From Lepidodermella squamata (taxonomy: Eukaryota > Gastrotricha), in assembly GCA_047495785.1 (NCBI GenBank), contig JBLDXI010000029.1, forward strand, positions 124,001 through 188,000: a stretch of 64,000 nucleotides of DNA. The letters run 5' to 3'. Below the pieces are notes generated by a model. It had not been told where the DNA came from. It made no database searches and saw nothing but the letters and a program-made list of their open reading frames with translations. This document shows, piece by piece, positions 12,389 to 24,628 of the stretch (positions are counted from its first letter, which is position 1; every line of letters begins with the position of its first letter). The position numbers and the translations under genes are program-made.

Positions 12389-12394
12389 AATAAA
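12389..12394 (+). terminator. AATAAA polyadenylation signal after the LRRC34-like fragment
   Basis: Canonical AATAAA about 100 bp after the last recognisable LRRC34-like codons, in an AT-rich context that fits a 3' UTR end. Confidence 0.5.
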
Positions 12395-13497
12395 GCTTTA
12401 CAATTGATAGTCTGGCTTTGACGAGTTTTTCTGGAATGCATAAATGATGACAGCGGAAATTTGCGGCTAATCGAGTGCATTATAGGGATGTGGGCGTCAG
12501 GTACGCTCGCAAAAACAAGCGGCCGGATATGTAATTTCACTGAAGAAATTTTTCAGCGAAATTACTCTCGGAAAAGTAGCCCATATGCGTATCGAATCGA
12601 GCTGATTGAGTAGCCGTGCCCGGAAAACAGCCACTCGACGCAGCATCGCAATATTTTCTCATGACTCATATAACGCAATTTTCATCATCATCATCATCAT
12701 CACCGTTCTGTGCGTCATTTCGATCGCTTTCGGCGACCACTGCTACTGCTACTGTTGCCGAATTTCGCCTCGCATTGTTCGACAATTGACCCGCCCGCAC
12801 ATACATATATGCAGGCAAGCAACAACAGCAGTGTGTTTGTGACTTTAAATGCGCAGCAAATTTTTGGGGAGCGCGGCAAAATGCAATTTTGTGCCAGAGC
12901 CAGTATCACCCTGGGGACGCCCTCGCTCGCGTGCGTGAATTTTTTCCAATTAAACATTCTTAGCGTAAACACGCTTTTTGACACTTGATTGTTTACGCCT
13001 CGCGATCACGCGGCCCGTTCTCGCTTAATCGAAACTTCACACCACCTCAACGAGTGGGCCAAACAAAGGCGATTGTCACATTTCACCGCCGCGATCATTA
13101 ATTTTCAAAGTTTACTAATTTCGCATCAACATTTTCTATTCCCATTGATATCAACGACGCAATTATACATGACTGCTAATAGCATATTAAAGCTGCACCT
13201 ATTTCCTAACGATATAGGTGAGCAATATCGAGGCAATATCGATTTCGATTATTTATAATTAATATTTCAAGCTATTAATAATTCTTTAATCGCTGAAGGA
13301 AAACCATAACTGAGGATTTTCTCGCGACTCTATATGACAGGAAAAATTGGGTCACAAAATAATTGCAAGTCGGAGCCTCAGGGCTAGGGACCCTGAAGTT
13401 TCTGGAACTGAGAGATTGTCGGTTGGTACGAATCAGGGTTCATGAGTTTTGACTGTCTCATTTCTATAACTTTTAGGGGTTAAATTAAACCATAAGA
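12395..13497. other. Intergenic stretch upstream of the neuropeptide gene
   Basis: No coding sequence recognised. It contains a short CAT/ATC microsatellite at about 12683-12702. The last few hundred bases before 13498 should hold promoter and 5' UTR of the neuropeptide gene; I see no distinct motif. Confidence 0.5.
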
Positions 13498-14684
13498 ATG
13501 CTGACCTCTCATCGAATTTTGTTTGCATCGTGCCTTCTCGCCGTCGCCAGCGCCGTGCCGTCGTCGATCGAAGCCGAGCTGTCGGACGACAACGGCGACG
13601 ACTGCGTGGTGCACCAAGAGCCGTGCCTCGGCGCCGACGGCCAGCTCGACTCGTGCACGTACCTGCACTGCGACGGCGACGACGCGAATGCCGAGGCCGT
13701 GATCGCGAAACGCGCGACCGGCTTCATGCGCGTCGGCAAGCGAACCGTCTCCGACAACTCGGGCATCGATGCAGCGGCCGATGACAGCAACAGCAACGAC
13801 GACAGCAGCAGTGACAATGAGGTCGAGGCGGCCGACGACATGTCGGTGGACGCCTCGAAGCGCGCCACCGGGTTCATGCGCGTCGGCCGCCGGCGCCGGT
13901 CAGCTGCTGCCATGATTGTGCCAGCTTTCAAACGCAGGTAAGACCAAGTCATTTTTTGTCATTTCAGGCGACCAAAGAGAAAATGTTAAGGTTTACAAGA
14001 AAAACTAATCCACAGGCGATTCAGTGCATGCAATTTCGGCTTAAATTTTTACATTCAGGAAACTATTTTCAAAGTGCGGTTCGCCAGTTTTTTCTACAAT
14101 TATTCGATTTTTCAGATTTTTACATGATATCTTCGAAATTCCAATTTAATAATTTTTTGTACGAAATTTCATTCGAAACTTTACCTTGAGGACATGTGTT
14201 TAAGACAAATTTTCTCTTGATTTTGATCCATTAGGCGGGACAAAATTTGAACGCCCTCCCTCGTACACAATTGTTCGGAGCCGGGTTTCATTTTTTATTG
14301 CGAATTACCTACCAATTATTTAAAAATAAGTCGCACTCAACGCGGAATATAACGCCTCGTTTCCGCAACCGCGCCATTGAAAATTTCCCGAAACACCTGG
14401 CACCTGGAATACTACCTAATAAGTGCTTTAAGTTCAAAGCTAGTCAATACTTATATGCGAGACGTATTTGAATTTTAAGAAAAAAAACTGAACAATTTTG
14501 GCTTTTTTTACGGCGTAGCAACTTGATTAACTTTTTACTGATTTTGTTTTTGTTTTTCATGAACAGCAAATCGGTTGTGATGCTGATCGAGGATTCGGCC
14601 AACAATGGCAATAGCAACAAGCGCCAGTCGAGCACCCGGGCGTCGCGGGCCTCCGGCTTCATGCGGGTCGGCCGCCGGCGTTGA
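13498..14684 (+). CDS. Neuropeptide precursor with three GFMRV-amide peptides
   Basis: Two exons, 13498-13937 and 14567-14684, joined in phase 2 (GT at 13938, CAG before 14567), about 185 residues. It starts with a signal peptide (MLTSHRILFASCLLAVASA). Three peptide cassettes follow: KRATGFMRVGKR, KRATGFMRVGRR and, in exon 2, RASGFMRVGRR. Each has C-terminal Gly for amidation followed by dibasic residues, giving two copies of ATGFMRV-amide and one ASGFMRV-amide or an N-terminally longer form starting after the upstream KR. Acidic spacers rich in Asp, Ser and Asn lie between the cassettes, and a Cys-containing acidic region precedes them. Processing by prohormone convertase and amidating enzyme is inferred from family knowledge. 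I cannot assign it to a named neuropeptide family: the C-terminus differs from FMRF-amides (RF) and from tachykinin-related FxGxR-amides. Confidence 0.88.
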
Positions 14685-14869
14685 TTCTGCAATACGCAAT
14701 ATTGTATCGCCCATCTATAGTCTTCTTCTTCTTCTTCTGGAACGGGATCGCCGATCTCGTAGCTGCGAGTCTATACAATACTTAGACAATAATTAGCCGA
14801 CTCCTCTCCGATCCTCGCACCAATAATTTTGAAACTATTATATACCATAGTGTGACTTGTAAATTTGCC

Positions 14870-14875
14870 AATAAA
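14870..14875 (+). terminator. AATAAA polyadenylation signal of the neuropeptide gene
   Basis: Canonical hexamer 186 bp after the stop codon at 14684, followed by a T-rich stretch. Confidence 0.7.
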
Positions 14876-16142
14876 TTTTCTATAACATCGTCGACTGGCT
14901 CGCCGGTTTTTCACTCTTTTACACTAATTACTACTACGACTTAGCACCCTTTATGAATTCTTGATTCGAAAAATCATGAATAAATTCAAGATATCCAAGC
15001 TGCTATTGGACAACATTAATAACTTCGTTTGTTGTTGATCGTAGAAACCCGAGGCAGCCTTTGAAAGTATCGATATTTGAAGCTGGAATCTTCAGCCAAG
15101 CCTGGAATTAGGTTCCCGAAAACCTTTCATCTTAACGTCTACTTTACTTCATGCCAGAAACCTCTTCGAAAAGGACCTTATTATGGTAGGTGGAACCTTC
15201 GAAGCTAGGATGCTTGATCCAGCATTGACGCCAGTGTTGAAGTCGTGTAAGTTCAGCCCGCTAACTCGATTATAAAAAAAACCCAAAGATTCATCAGCTT
15301 TCATCAATCAGTTTAAAGAAATGCATTATTTTTCTCAATTTCTATTGTGTCCGGTAGAACAATCCGGTAAGTATCCGGCTTAATTAGCTGCTGCTGCTGG
15401 TTGCTGTTTGTCACATTCCTCAATTATGACTCGGGTGGGCGTCGTGTATTACGCGCTTGTTTTTTACGCAGTCTCAGTGTCACGCACCTGGCCGGCGATA
15501 ATAAAGCCGGCAGTTTACCACCACCATACCACTCCTGTACATAGGATAGTATTAGGATATAACTAAGAGTAAATGGCCGGTACCGTGCTCGCTATAATAC
15601 TTACATGTCATGTACCATCATAAGTATTTAACGAGGTATATACGTGGTGGTGGTGGTGGTACGTATATAGCTAAATAGAAGAAAAGGCGGAGTGTAGCTG
15701 CAATGCGGCTGCAGCGCGGCCTGCTAATAGGCCAATGGATGAGGTAGCCCGGCCGCGTTAAACACCGCCGACGGCTGCTGCTAGGCCTGCGATTCGATCA
15801 ACGCATCAGCCTCAGACGCGGTCTATTATGATTATCTGCTGCTCGTACACACATGCATACACACATAGTAGAGCAACGAGCGAGCGAGCGAGCAAGAGGG
15901 CGGGCGGGCGAGCGAGCGGGCGGCAGCGGCAGCGGCGGCGCGGGCATGGAACAGCTGCGCCTGCTTTTTTCAGCAGCAGCAGCATCGGCGCGGCGTGTAG
16001 CCGTTGAAGAAGAAGCGCTGCGCTGCTGCTGCTGCTGCTGCTATAAGACCAAGTCTTAGGCGTGCGTATAGGTGCGCGCACGCAACGCACAATCAGGTAC
16101 GCGCGATGATTGTGCGCAGCGAAAAAAGGCACGCCGCTAAAT

Positions 16143-16167
16143 GGCAGGCAGGCAGGCAGGCAGGCAG
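16143..16167. repeat. GGCA tetranucleotide microsatellite
   Basis: About six uninterrupted GGCA units. Confidence 0.95.
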
Positions 16168-16373
16168 CGAGCGCGCATCGCACCCATGATGATGATACCA
16201 CGGCTTGGTTGGTTCGCTCGTATGGCATGATCGCTGCTTACTAACTGCCTCGCTGCTAAGAATAGACCAACGTGTAGGTATGCTCGAATACAATGCTGCT
16301 GCTCATCGTGCCTATAATACTCGCTTGTATGTATGTATACATGCATATATGCTTGCATCTTGCTTGAGAGTGT

Positions 16374-16402
16374 AGCAGCAGCAGCAGCAGCAGCAGCAGC
16401 AG
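16374..16402. repeat. GCA trinucleotide microsatellite
   Basis: About nine to ten uninterrupted GCA units, outside any recognised exon. Confidence 0.95.
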
Positions 16403-17502
16403 ATGCATGGCCTGATTCGTGATTCCCGATGCATGTGTACGCTTGTACGCCCATGTCTCTACATGTGTGTACGTGTGTCTGTACGCGTGTGTGTTCATCC
16501 AGCACCACTACTAGAGCACTTAACACGTATCGCGCCGCCTAATTATCGCCAATCACCGATACATCGAACTCGACTTGTCACACTTCCGCCACTTCATAGG
16601 TTATTCAGCCGGCAAAACGATGTTATTAATACGAGCACGAGTTTTTATTGTTCCGAAAAAATGCACCACCGTATCCTGGAATACATTTTCGCCGGAACGT
16701 TCGCAGTCCAATTTTCCGTTCTAGATTTCGATTTTCAGATTTTTTAGATATGCCGGAAATAACGCTGTAATTTTATTCAAAAGCTTGAAGAATAGCAGGA
16801 AGCAAGACCGCGGAATTACGAATCACCGCGATCATTTCATGATCATTTGCCGGTCTCGAATATCGTCTCATTATTTCATGAAATTTCCTGAAAACTTCGG
16901 AATAATTTGGGCTGCCCAGACGCGATTGTCTTTTTAGGATATGAGGAACCATGTCTCCAGTGAGTTTCTCTCTACACAAACTGACTCATTAGAACGGTAT
17001 GAGAGGTAAAGGTACCAATTTTGGCTAAGAGTTGTTGCATTTTTTCTCCAAGTTATTCCGCTTACAATGTTTGGAAATCTCAAGAACCCGACTAATTTTG
17101 GTGCCAATCGATAGTTTTCATTCGATTATGAATAAATAGGTGCATCAACAATTTTGTTGTTACGTTCGCAATCTCATCAAATGTACAATGATGCTGCTCT
17201 TGTTCCGCTTTTTCAGCTGAAAGATTGACCCAATTTATTTTGGTGGTATGATTCATCACCTGTAATTGCAAAAAATTACCGATATTTTTTCTTTTACTCA
17301 GTATTATTAGGTATTTAATATATATATAGATAACAATTACGCGAGCTTTCATTTTAAAGAAATCGAAAATTAGCAGAGTGTGTGTGTCGATGAGCGAGAC
17401 GCGCATCACCATCAGCAGCGTCACCACGAAGCCTCGGAGGCCGCACCGGACCGACTGAATCATCGATAACCAATCGCTTTATTACTTAACTCATTTATCG
17501 CA

Positions 17503-20500
17503 ATGGACGACCAGGCGGCGGAGACGCCGTCACCCCTGGAGCGGTGGGTGCGCCAGGTGACGCGGCGAGGTCCGACGACGGTGGCGGCGGGCGTGACGGC
17601 GCTGATGAACGTGACGACGCCGCCGGTGATTGGCGGCGGGGCGGCGGGCTTGACGAATTCGTCGGCGATGGGCAACGCGACGCAGCACCGGCACCACGAC
17701 TACGACTACGACGGGTCTTTCCTGCGCTGGACCATCATCTGCTCGACGATCCTCGGCATCGCGCTCGGCTTCGCCACCGTGCTCTACGTGCGCCAGGCCA
17801 CCAACTGGGACTACCGCGCCAAGATGCGCAAGCTCATCAAACAGCGCAAGAAAGAATGTACGTCGTCGACAATGAACGCACCCATAACTGCGTTTTTTAC
17901 CGGCAGATTATTCGCACCAAAATTATCTGAAAAATTAACGAAAAATCGGGTAGATGCAGAATGTTGGGTTTCGATCATCCAGTTTTGTCATTCGCTCGTT
18001 TTCCAAAATTTATTAGGAAACGTTTACCAGCTAGAGTAATTCCCTATTCTACGCGAATAGAATCTGGCTCATTATCGAACTTGGGATTCCGAAATTCATC
18101 AAGTTTTAAATATGGGATTCTTCCGATCCGCTTATTTTAAGATGTTAAATTCATAGTTTTTTAATGCTATTTGAGCCTAAATTTTGGTGACATTTTTTAT
18201 AATAATTAATTAGCTTTGAAACTGTTTTGAGAATCTTCTGAAAGTCCTTGGCAAGTTTAACGAGATTTCGGAGATTTTTTTGAGACTTGAGAAACAGATT
18301 ATTTCTGAAATGCTCAAAAAACCAAACGATGATACGGTTCCGAAGTGCGTTGAGAAACGTTCAGTAAAGAGGGTCCCAAATATGGTTCTAAAGTTGAACT
18401 ACCTCTAACCTCTAACTCGACTTACTTCAGGCAATAGGGTAATTCTAAACATCAGTACATAATTTTCGGAAGAACGTTTATTTTTGAAAATGCGAATTCA
18501 CACGATAAATCAATTACCTATCGATCGATAATCAATTTTCAGCATTATAGAGTGATTTTATGGTTTTATCGAATTCAGTTTTAGTCAACTTGAACACTTT
18601 TTTCAATTTTCTTTTTATTTTTAAATATTTTGTTATTCTCCTCGAATTAGATTTGGAAAATCGTAAAATCCGGCGAGTTCGCACGAAATGGCAGCCGCCA
18701 GATGAATTTTTAGAAGCGGCGTCGACGCGCCAGGAGCAGTTGGAAGCGCTGTCGCAGAAGATGAACCCGGTCGACGCGGCGGCGGTGACGAACAAGGGCC
18801 TGCTGTACGAGTACGAGAACCTGGGCCGGCGGCCGGCGGCCGGCACCACGCACTACACGAGCTTGAAGGCGTTCGAGCTCGCCGGCAAGAACTTCATCAA
18901 GGACTGCCTGCCCTTCGACCACAACCGCGTTAAGCTGCCGCTGGACCCGTCGGTGCCGTGTTCCGACTACATCAACGGCTCGTTCGTCGACGGGTACTCG
19001 CGGCCGAATTTCTACCTGGCCATTCAGGGCCCGTTCGAGGCGTCTATTGTCGACTTCTGGCGAGTCGTGTGGCTTCACAAGGTGAGATTTCCTCAATTTT
19101 CATAGCTTTTTCCTTTGTTTTGATTATTTGCTACCTAAAAAAATTCATATATCAGAATCTAGGAATTTTCCACGAAGATGATCGAAACTTAATTCTGTCG
19201 ATGTGAATAGTGATTTTCCCAGCGATTTTCTCCTATCAAGAGCTTGGAATAGGCCATTTAATTTACTTGTCCTCGATTTAGCCTGGTATTGACCTGGTAT
19301 TTCTTCTCATGAAAAATGCTCACGTCTTCACTCAAATCTCAAATGTTGCCAGAACTATTAAATTTAGCGCTGGAACCTCAAGTTTAGAGGTTCAAATATT
19401 TAGAACCTATATTTTCTCAAATCACCAGTGGCGAAAATGGATTCTTTAGGGGAAATTCGATAATTCTTATTCGATAGCTATTTGTTAAAATTTCCCACAA
19501 AATTTCCTTCCCTGATGAAGAAAATGTAACGATTTCTTATTTTTTATTCTAAAATTCGGTTAGAATTTTTAATGGTAATATTCGGAAATTACACCGAAAC
19601 ATCGAATTGACGGTTTTACCGGTTTTAAATGGACTCCGAAAATTTGGGTTTCAAATTGAACCCATTATTTCCTATTATTTAGCATAGGTTTGCTATCGTT
19701 TTTTTATTGGTATTCGCTTCAATCTCCTCGATTATTTGCTTATAAATGTTACGATTTTTAACATGTTATGATTTTGACGCTTTTTGCGATTTTCAGGTGC
19801 GTTGCATCGTGATGCTGTGCGAGCCGTTCGAATTTGCGGCGCGGCAGTGCTTCCGCTACTGGCCGGACAAGTCCATGTCGTACGACGACATCGACGTGCG
19901 CTGCGAGTACACGCACCGCACGCTCGACTTCACGTACCGCAAGTTCAGCGTGTCGCACGCCGCCTCGAACCAGACGCTCGACGTCATGCACTTCCAGTAC
20001 AAAAACTGGCCGCAGTTCGGCCAGCCCGACGTCTACACGTTCCTGCAGTTCGTCTACCTCGTCCGCCAGTACAACCCAGACCTCAAACAGGTAAATTTTT
20101 ACCAAATTATGCCAAATTCAGCTCAGCCAACAAAATCGAAGAAATTTTAAAATTTATAAGAATAACGAAAATTCTGAAAAATATAACTAGAAAATTTGAA
20201 AAATGGATTTCAAATATTCCACCACAAAAATTACATGAAAAATGGAAAAATTCGGAATTTCGCCTATTTTTGTGATCCTGAGGTTCGAAATGGTTGGGAC
20301 GCGTAACCGGGCATGGGTCCAGCGGAAAATAACCCGAATAATAAATATTCCGAATTGATTTTTCGTTTATTCTATTCTTTTTCATTTAGGTGGTTTGCCA
20401 CTCGAAGACGGGCTCGTGCCGCACGGGCCTGTTCATCGCGATCGACTACTGCATCGAGTCGATATTCACGGACAACATCGTGAACGTGCACGAGACGGTG

Positions 20501-23500
20501 CGGCGGCTGCGCCAGTGCCGCGCCGGCCTCGTCGGCACCATCGAGCAGTACCTGTTCATCTACGAGGCCGTGCGCGCCTTCCTGCTCTCCGGCATCACCG
20601 ACGTGCCCGTCAAGTACTTGTCGAAATTCGTCGCACTCATGGACGCGCCGATGAACGGCAAGCAGGAGACCGGCTTCGAGCAGCAGTTCCGCATCGTCGA
20701 CTCGCTGCGGCGCAATCTGTCGCAGAACGACTCGGCCACCGGCATCATGAGCGAAAATCGATGGGTCAGCCGTGATGCCACATGTTTACCACGTGAGCGC
20801 CTTCTAATATTTAAAAATTGGAAAATACAGAATTATTTAAAAAATGTGGATTGGTATTTGGAAATGTTTTTAATTTGATTTTTTTCCAGCTGACGAGTAC
20901 CGGGCACATCTGATAACGGGTCGTAAAGGCTGCCACGACTACATAAATGCCGTCATCGTTAACGTGAGTTTTCAATCCTATTTCAAAATTCGATTTTTCG
21001 CCGATTTATTGATCGATTTTAGCCATTTATCGATTATCGATTACCGATCAAGAAATTACTAAATTGTCATCCTTTCGACTGAATTTTGAATCTGTTTTTT
21101 ATTCTAATTTTTTTCTGAATTTTATAGAGTTATTTGAGGCCGAACGCGTTTATCGTGACGCAATGGCCGATGCTGACGACGATGAAAGATTTCTGGCGCA
21201 TGGTCTACGACTACGGCATCGTGTCGACGGTCGTGCTCAGCGACGTATCAACCGGCATTCGCTTTCCCAAGTTTTGGCCGGTGAAGCGCGGCAAGCGGCA
21301 ACTCTTCGACGTCGTCTCGGTCAATCTGGAGGCGAAGGAGAAGCGCATCTGGGGCACCGAGTACGCGTACACGATGCGCCAGTGGGAGGGCTTCGTCGAC
21401 ATGAAAGCTGTCCTCATGAAAGCAGGTTAGCAGATAATTCTAATTTTCGAAATGTTCCTGAATTATTTTACGATTTTGTCTAGGCGAATCTGGTGCGGCT
21501 GTGCCGAAGGGTGAAGGTCGCACTCAGGCGAAATGGCTGTCGAAGCTGTTCCTCGTGAACGGCTGGCGGCCGGGAGAACCCGAGGCCGACCGCGACGAGT
21601 CTCTCATCGATGTGCTGCTCGAAGTTGAGAAATGGCAGAAAGAAGCCGGTCCTGAGAAATTCATCGCCATTGTATCGGTCGATGGCGCTCAGCAATGCGG
21701 CGTTTTTATGACCCTTCACATGGCCCATCAGCAGATGGTCAACGATTTTAAGGTAAAAAACAGATACTTTCAGTTCGGCGATATTTTTCTTAATTTTAAA
21801 ACTCCGAGTTGGAAAAATTGAAAATTTCTTCATTTTTGGATTTTTTATATTTCAAATTTTCGATCAGGACTATATTTTTTACTGCTTTTTAGGTTGATAT
21901 TATGTCGTCTGTGCTGGCGATTCGGCGGAACCGGCCGCAGTTGGTGCCAACGCGGGCCGAGTACGAGTACTGCTGGCGGCTGGCGGCGGACCTGCACGCG
22001 AAACTGCGCGAAACCGGGTCGTTCAGCGTGCCCGACGTGCACCAGACGTCGATCCCGGGCCTGTGCGCGTCGCGCTGCTGGTTCTGCATGAACCGCGAGA
22101 AGCTGATGGCGGCGCCGACGCCGGCGTCCAACCACAAGCCGCTGGACAAGACGCGGTCGGGGGCGGCGGGCGGCGGCGGCATGCCGCAGGGCCAGTCGAG
22201 CCAGCCGAACTTGCAGGCGCGGCGGGCGACGCTGCACAAGCAGGAGACGTCCACCGACGTCGAGCAGGAGCAGATGTTCAACTACCTGAACAGCACCAAC
22301 CCCGCGTATATGGCGCAACAAGGTATGTACACGTAATTTTCTTTGAAGACACTTTGAAAACTCGATTATTCGAAATTCTAATGGACAATCGCACTTTCTT
22401 GAGATTAATTAGAAATATTAGTTTAGTAGGGATTTTTGAAGGTTTGCCAGTTGGTAGGCTGTACACCTTAAACTTGGGGTTCCAGCGCAAGGCTCCTGCG
22501 CTATATTTTCGTGAAACATGGGTTTCCAATTTTCAATATTCCATTGCCAGGCCCAATCGATAGATTCCTTTTTTGCGCTATTGGAGGTTATTTTACGAGT
22601 TCTATTTTAGCCTGCAGAGACGGAATCTATTTAAAGCATCGATTCGAAAAATCAGCGATTTTTCCGATATCAGAAGCTTACTTCGAAAATCACTCTAGAC
22701 ACTCTAACTAGGTTAGGAGGAAGTTAAAAATAGAAAATCCTGCGAAGAAAACCAGGGCAATTTAGACCCATTTCTTAGTTATTTTAAGTGATAAAAAAAT
22801 TGAGAACTTCAAGTTTGAAGTTTTTTGGTCATTTAGGCCCCGCAAAATTTTGGCATTTCTCATTTTTTCTTTGATTATCTTAGGTCAACAATTGGCGCCA
22901 CTCCCATCACCTGTGTTGTCTTCAGTAGCGGCTGGGGCGATGAGCGAGGACGAGCGGGCGCCGTTCTTAGTCCAGCCACCCGCGCCCATGGCGTCGCCCG
23001 TGCACCCGTCACCCGTGCACCCGTCACCCGTGCACCGGGGCTCGCTGCTGCTCACCGTCATCCCGCCGGCGTCGCCGATGCAGTCGGTCATCAGCAAGCG
23101 CACGTCGTTCACGTTCCAGGCGGGCGGCGGCGCCGGCGGCGACCCGACCCCCGCCGCTCCCGCACCCACGCCCTCGGACGCGTTCATCACCATCGAGACG
23201 GGGCCGCCGACGCCGCACCAGTCGCCGCGCAACACCGACGGTGGGCTGCACCTGATGATGCCGCCGCCGTCGCCCCGCCGCTCCGACTTCTCGTCCGGCG
23301 CCATCGACCAGCCTCCCTCGTCGCCCCCGCCGTCACCGATGGCGCGGCCGCCGTCGTTGCGCGGCCCGCCGCCGGAGGAGGACGACGAGGCGGCGGCGGG
23401 TGGGGCCGGCGACGGGCTGCTGATCGTCGAGGCGCGGGTCGAGCCACTTCCAGAAATTCCACAACGCGAGACGTCGCCGCAGCGCCCGCCGATGCTGAAG

Positions 23501-23563
23501 CAGGCGAGCCGGCAGCCGGCGTTCAGCCAGCGCTCCGAGGACGACGCCGTCTTCCGGCCGTGA
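17503..23563 (+). CDS. Receptor-type protein tyrosine phosphatase-like protein with two catalytically dead domains
   Basis: Nine exons: 17503-17857, 18651-19081, 19797-20090, 20390-20792, 20890-20963, 21128-21425, 21484-21752, 21893-22322 and 22884-23563, all phase-consistent, about 1075 residues. Exon 1 encodes a short N-terminal region with NVT/NSS/NAT glycosylation sites and one membrane segment (WTIICSTILGIALGFATVLYV). There is no cleavable signal peptide, so a type III orientation or a missing upstream exon is possible. Domain 1 (exons 2-4) keeps the fold (LPFDHNRVKL, DYINGSFVDGY, FYLAIQGP) but its P-loop reads HSKTGSCRTG: the HC catalytic cysteine is Ser. The WPD loop is WPQ, the pTyr loop lacks Tyr (KNFIKD) and the Q-loop reads VGT instead of VQT. 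Domain 2 (exons 5-8) has VSVDGAQQCG in place of the P-loop, losing both Cys and Arg. A Pro/Ser-rich cytoplasmic tail follows. It should be a pseudophosphatase that may bind phosphotyrosine or act as scaffold (inference). First exon start is the least certain part. Confidence 0.87.
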
Positions 23564-23681
23564 CACCGCCACGCTTCAACGCATCCTCCACTTCACTTCA
23601 CTTCACTCTCATCACTTCACACACCTCGAACCGCAACAAACCCCGTGCCCAAATTATACGTATCTCATTACTCATCTCTCA

Positions 23682-23732
23682 ATTAACCCACTAATTAAAA
23701 TGAATCATTAATTAATTAATTAGTGGGTTAAT
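23682..23732. repeat. Perfect 15-bp inverted repeat in the 3' UTR of the phosphatase gene
   Basis: ATTAACCCACTAATT at 23682-23696 is the exact reverse complement of AATTAGTGGGTTAAT at 23718-23732, with a 21-base loop. It lies about 120 bp after the stop and 20 bp before the polyadenylation signal, so it would form a stem-loop in the mRNA. Confidence 0.85.
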
Positions 23733-23751
23733 AATGTTTATTATTGTGTAC

Positions 23752-23757
23752 AATAAA
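23752..23757 (+). terminator. AATAAA polyadenylation signal of the phosphatase-like gene
   Basis: Canonical hexamer 190 bp after the stop codon at 23563, followed by T-rich sequence. Confidence 0.7.
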
Positions 23758-24628
23758 ATGTTAATTTTTCGATTTGTACAGTGATTCCGATTTTTGTGCG
23801 TCTTGTTTCACTCATTCATTCTGATGATACGCGAAGAAGAGAACAATCGAATTTCACAGCACCTCCACGCCATCTTCACCAAAATGTAACTTATTACGTT
23901 ATTACTATTTAAGACACCGCCTTGAATGCTCCTGATGAAAAGGCTCATCCTCTGCTGATATTCTCATTTATTCATACGAGCCTATTTTCTGTAATAATAC
24001 TGATGATAATACTCGTGTAAATGTTGCTATCTCGCGCACCTGTCGGAATCTGTCGGATCAAAAAAACAATCACCGCGCCTTCGAATTGATTATTATTGTA
24101 TAAAAAATTGAAATTTCTATGTTATATTGATGTCTATCTGTCTGTCTGTCTGTCTGTCACTCACTCACTGTATGTCTCTGACGAAAAACAGCAGCTCGGA
24201 TAATGAGCTGTGGAAGAAGCCGAAAATCAAACAATAAAACACGACGAAAAGTTGTTAACACCTGTGCGTCTTTGTTTCTTTGTTTTGTCAAGGTGTTGCA
24301 AATGCGGATGGGCGGAATTAGGTCAGGTAATGGAAAATCTGTTGCGGTCAATCAAACATAAGGTATTATCGCGCTTGCCAAGTCCCCCCCATCGGCACCC
24401 TTTGACCAACCTATAACCCCCTTGAAACATGCTGTTATGAAGCTTACGAATTGTTGGGCGCAACTTTTGCGATAGCTTCCAATGTCTCTGGACTAATCCA
24501 CGCTCAAGTGGAGAAGGTCAAAGTGGACGCAAAGGGGTACTAAACTTTTCCGGAAATTTCATACTTATTTTTAGCCACTTCGTAGGCTAATTTTCTCGAA
24601 TTTAAAAGTAGGTCAGGAAGTAATACTA
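23758..24628. other. Intergenic stretch with CTGT microsatellite
   Basis: No exon recognised. A CTGT tetranucleotide run lies at about 24138-24158. The segment before 24629 should contain the promoter of the LY6-type gene. Confidence 0.5.

Larger units (their letters stand above)
14876..17502. other. Large intergenic region with microsatellites
   Basis: No gene recognised in about 2.6 kb. Between about 15640 and 16410 the sequence becomes GC-rich and simple: GTG repeats near 15645-15660, GAGC/GGGC repeats near 15877-15930, GCT repeats near 16022-16042, GGCA repeats at 16143-16167 and GCA repeats at 16374-16402. Apparent open frames here are low-complexity (poly-Leu, Ala, Ser) and are not credible genes. 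The region upstream of 17503 presumably carries the promoter or a missing 5' exon of the receptor phosphatase gene. Confidence 0.6.

Noticed and set aside
15812-16526. Open frames over the microsatellite region
   Set aside because: Translations are poly-Leu, poly-Ala and poly-Ser from simple repeats, with no splice structure or domain.
18710-23572. Several long alternative and antisense frames in the phosphatase exons
   Set aside because: The exons are very GC-rich, which keeps other frames open. Translations are Arg/Ala/Pro-biased and have no domains.
22885-23572. Antisense proteins over the Pro-rich tail exon
   Set aside because: They are explained by the GC-rich, Pro-coding composition of the real exon on the plus strand.
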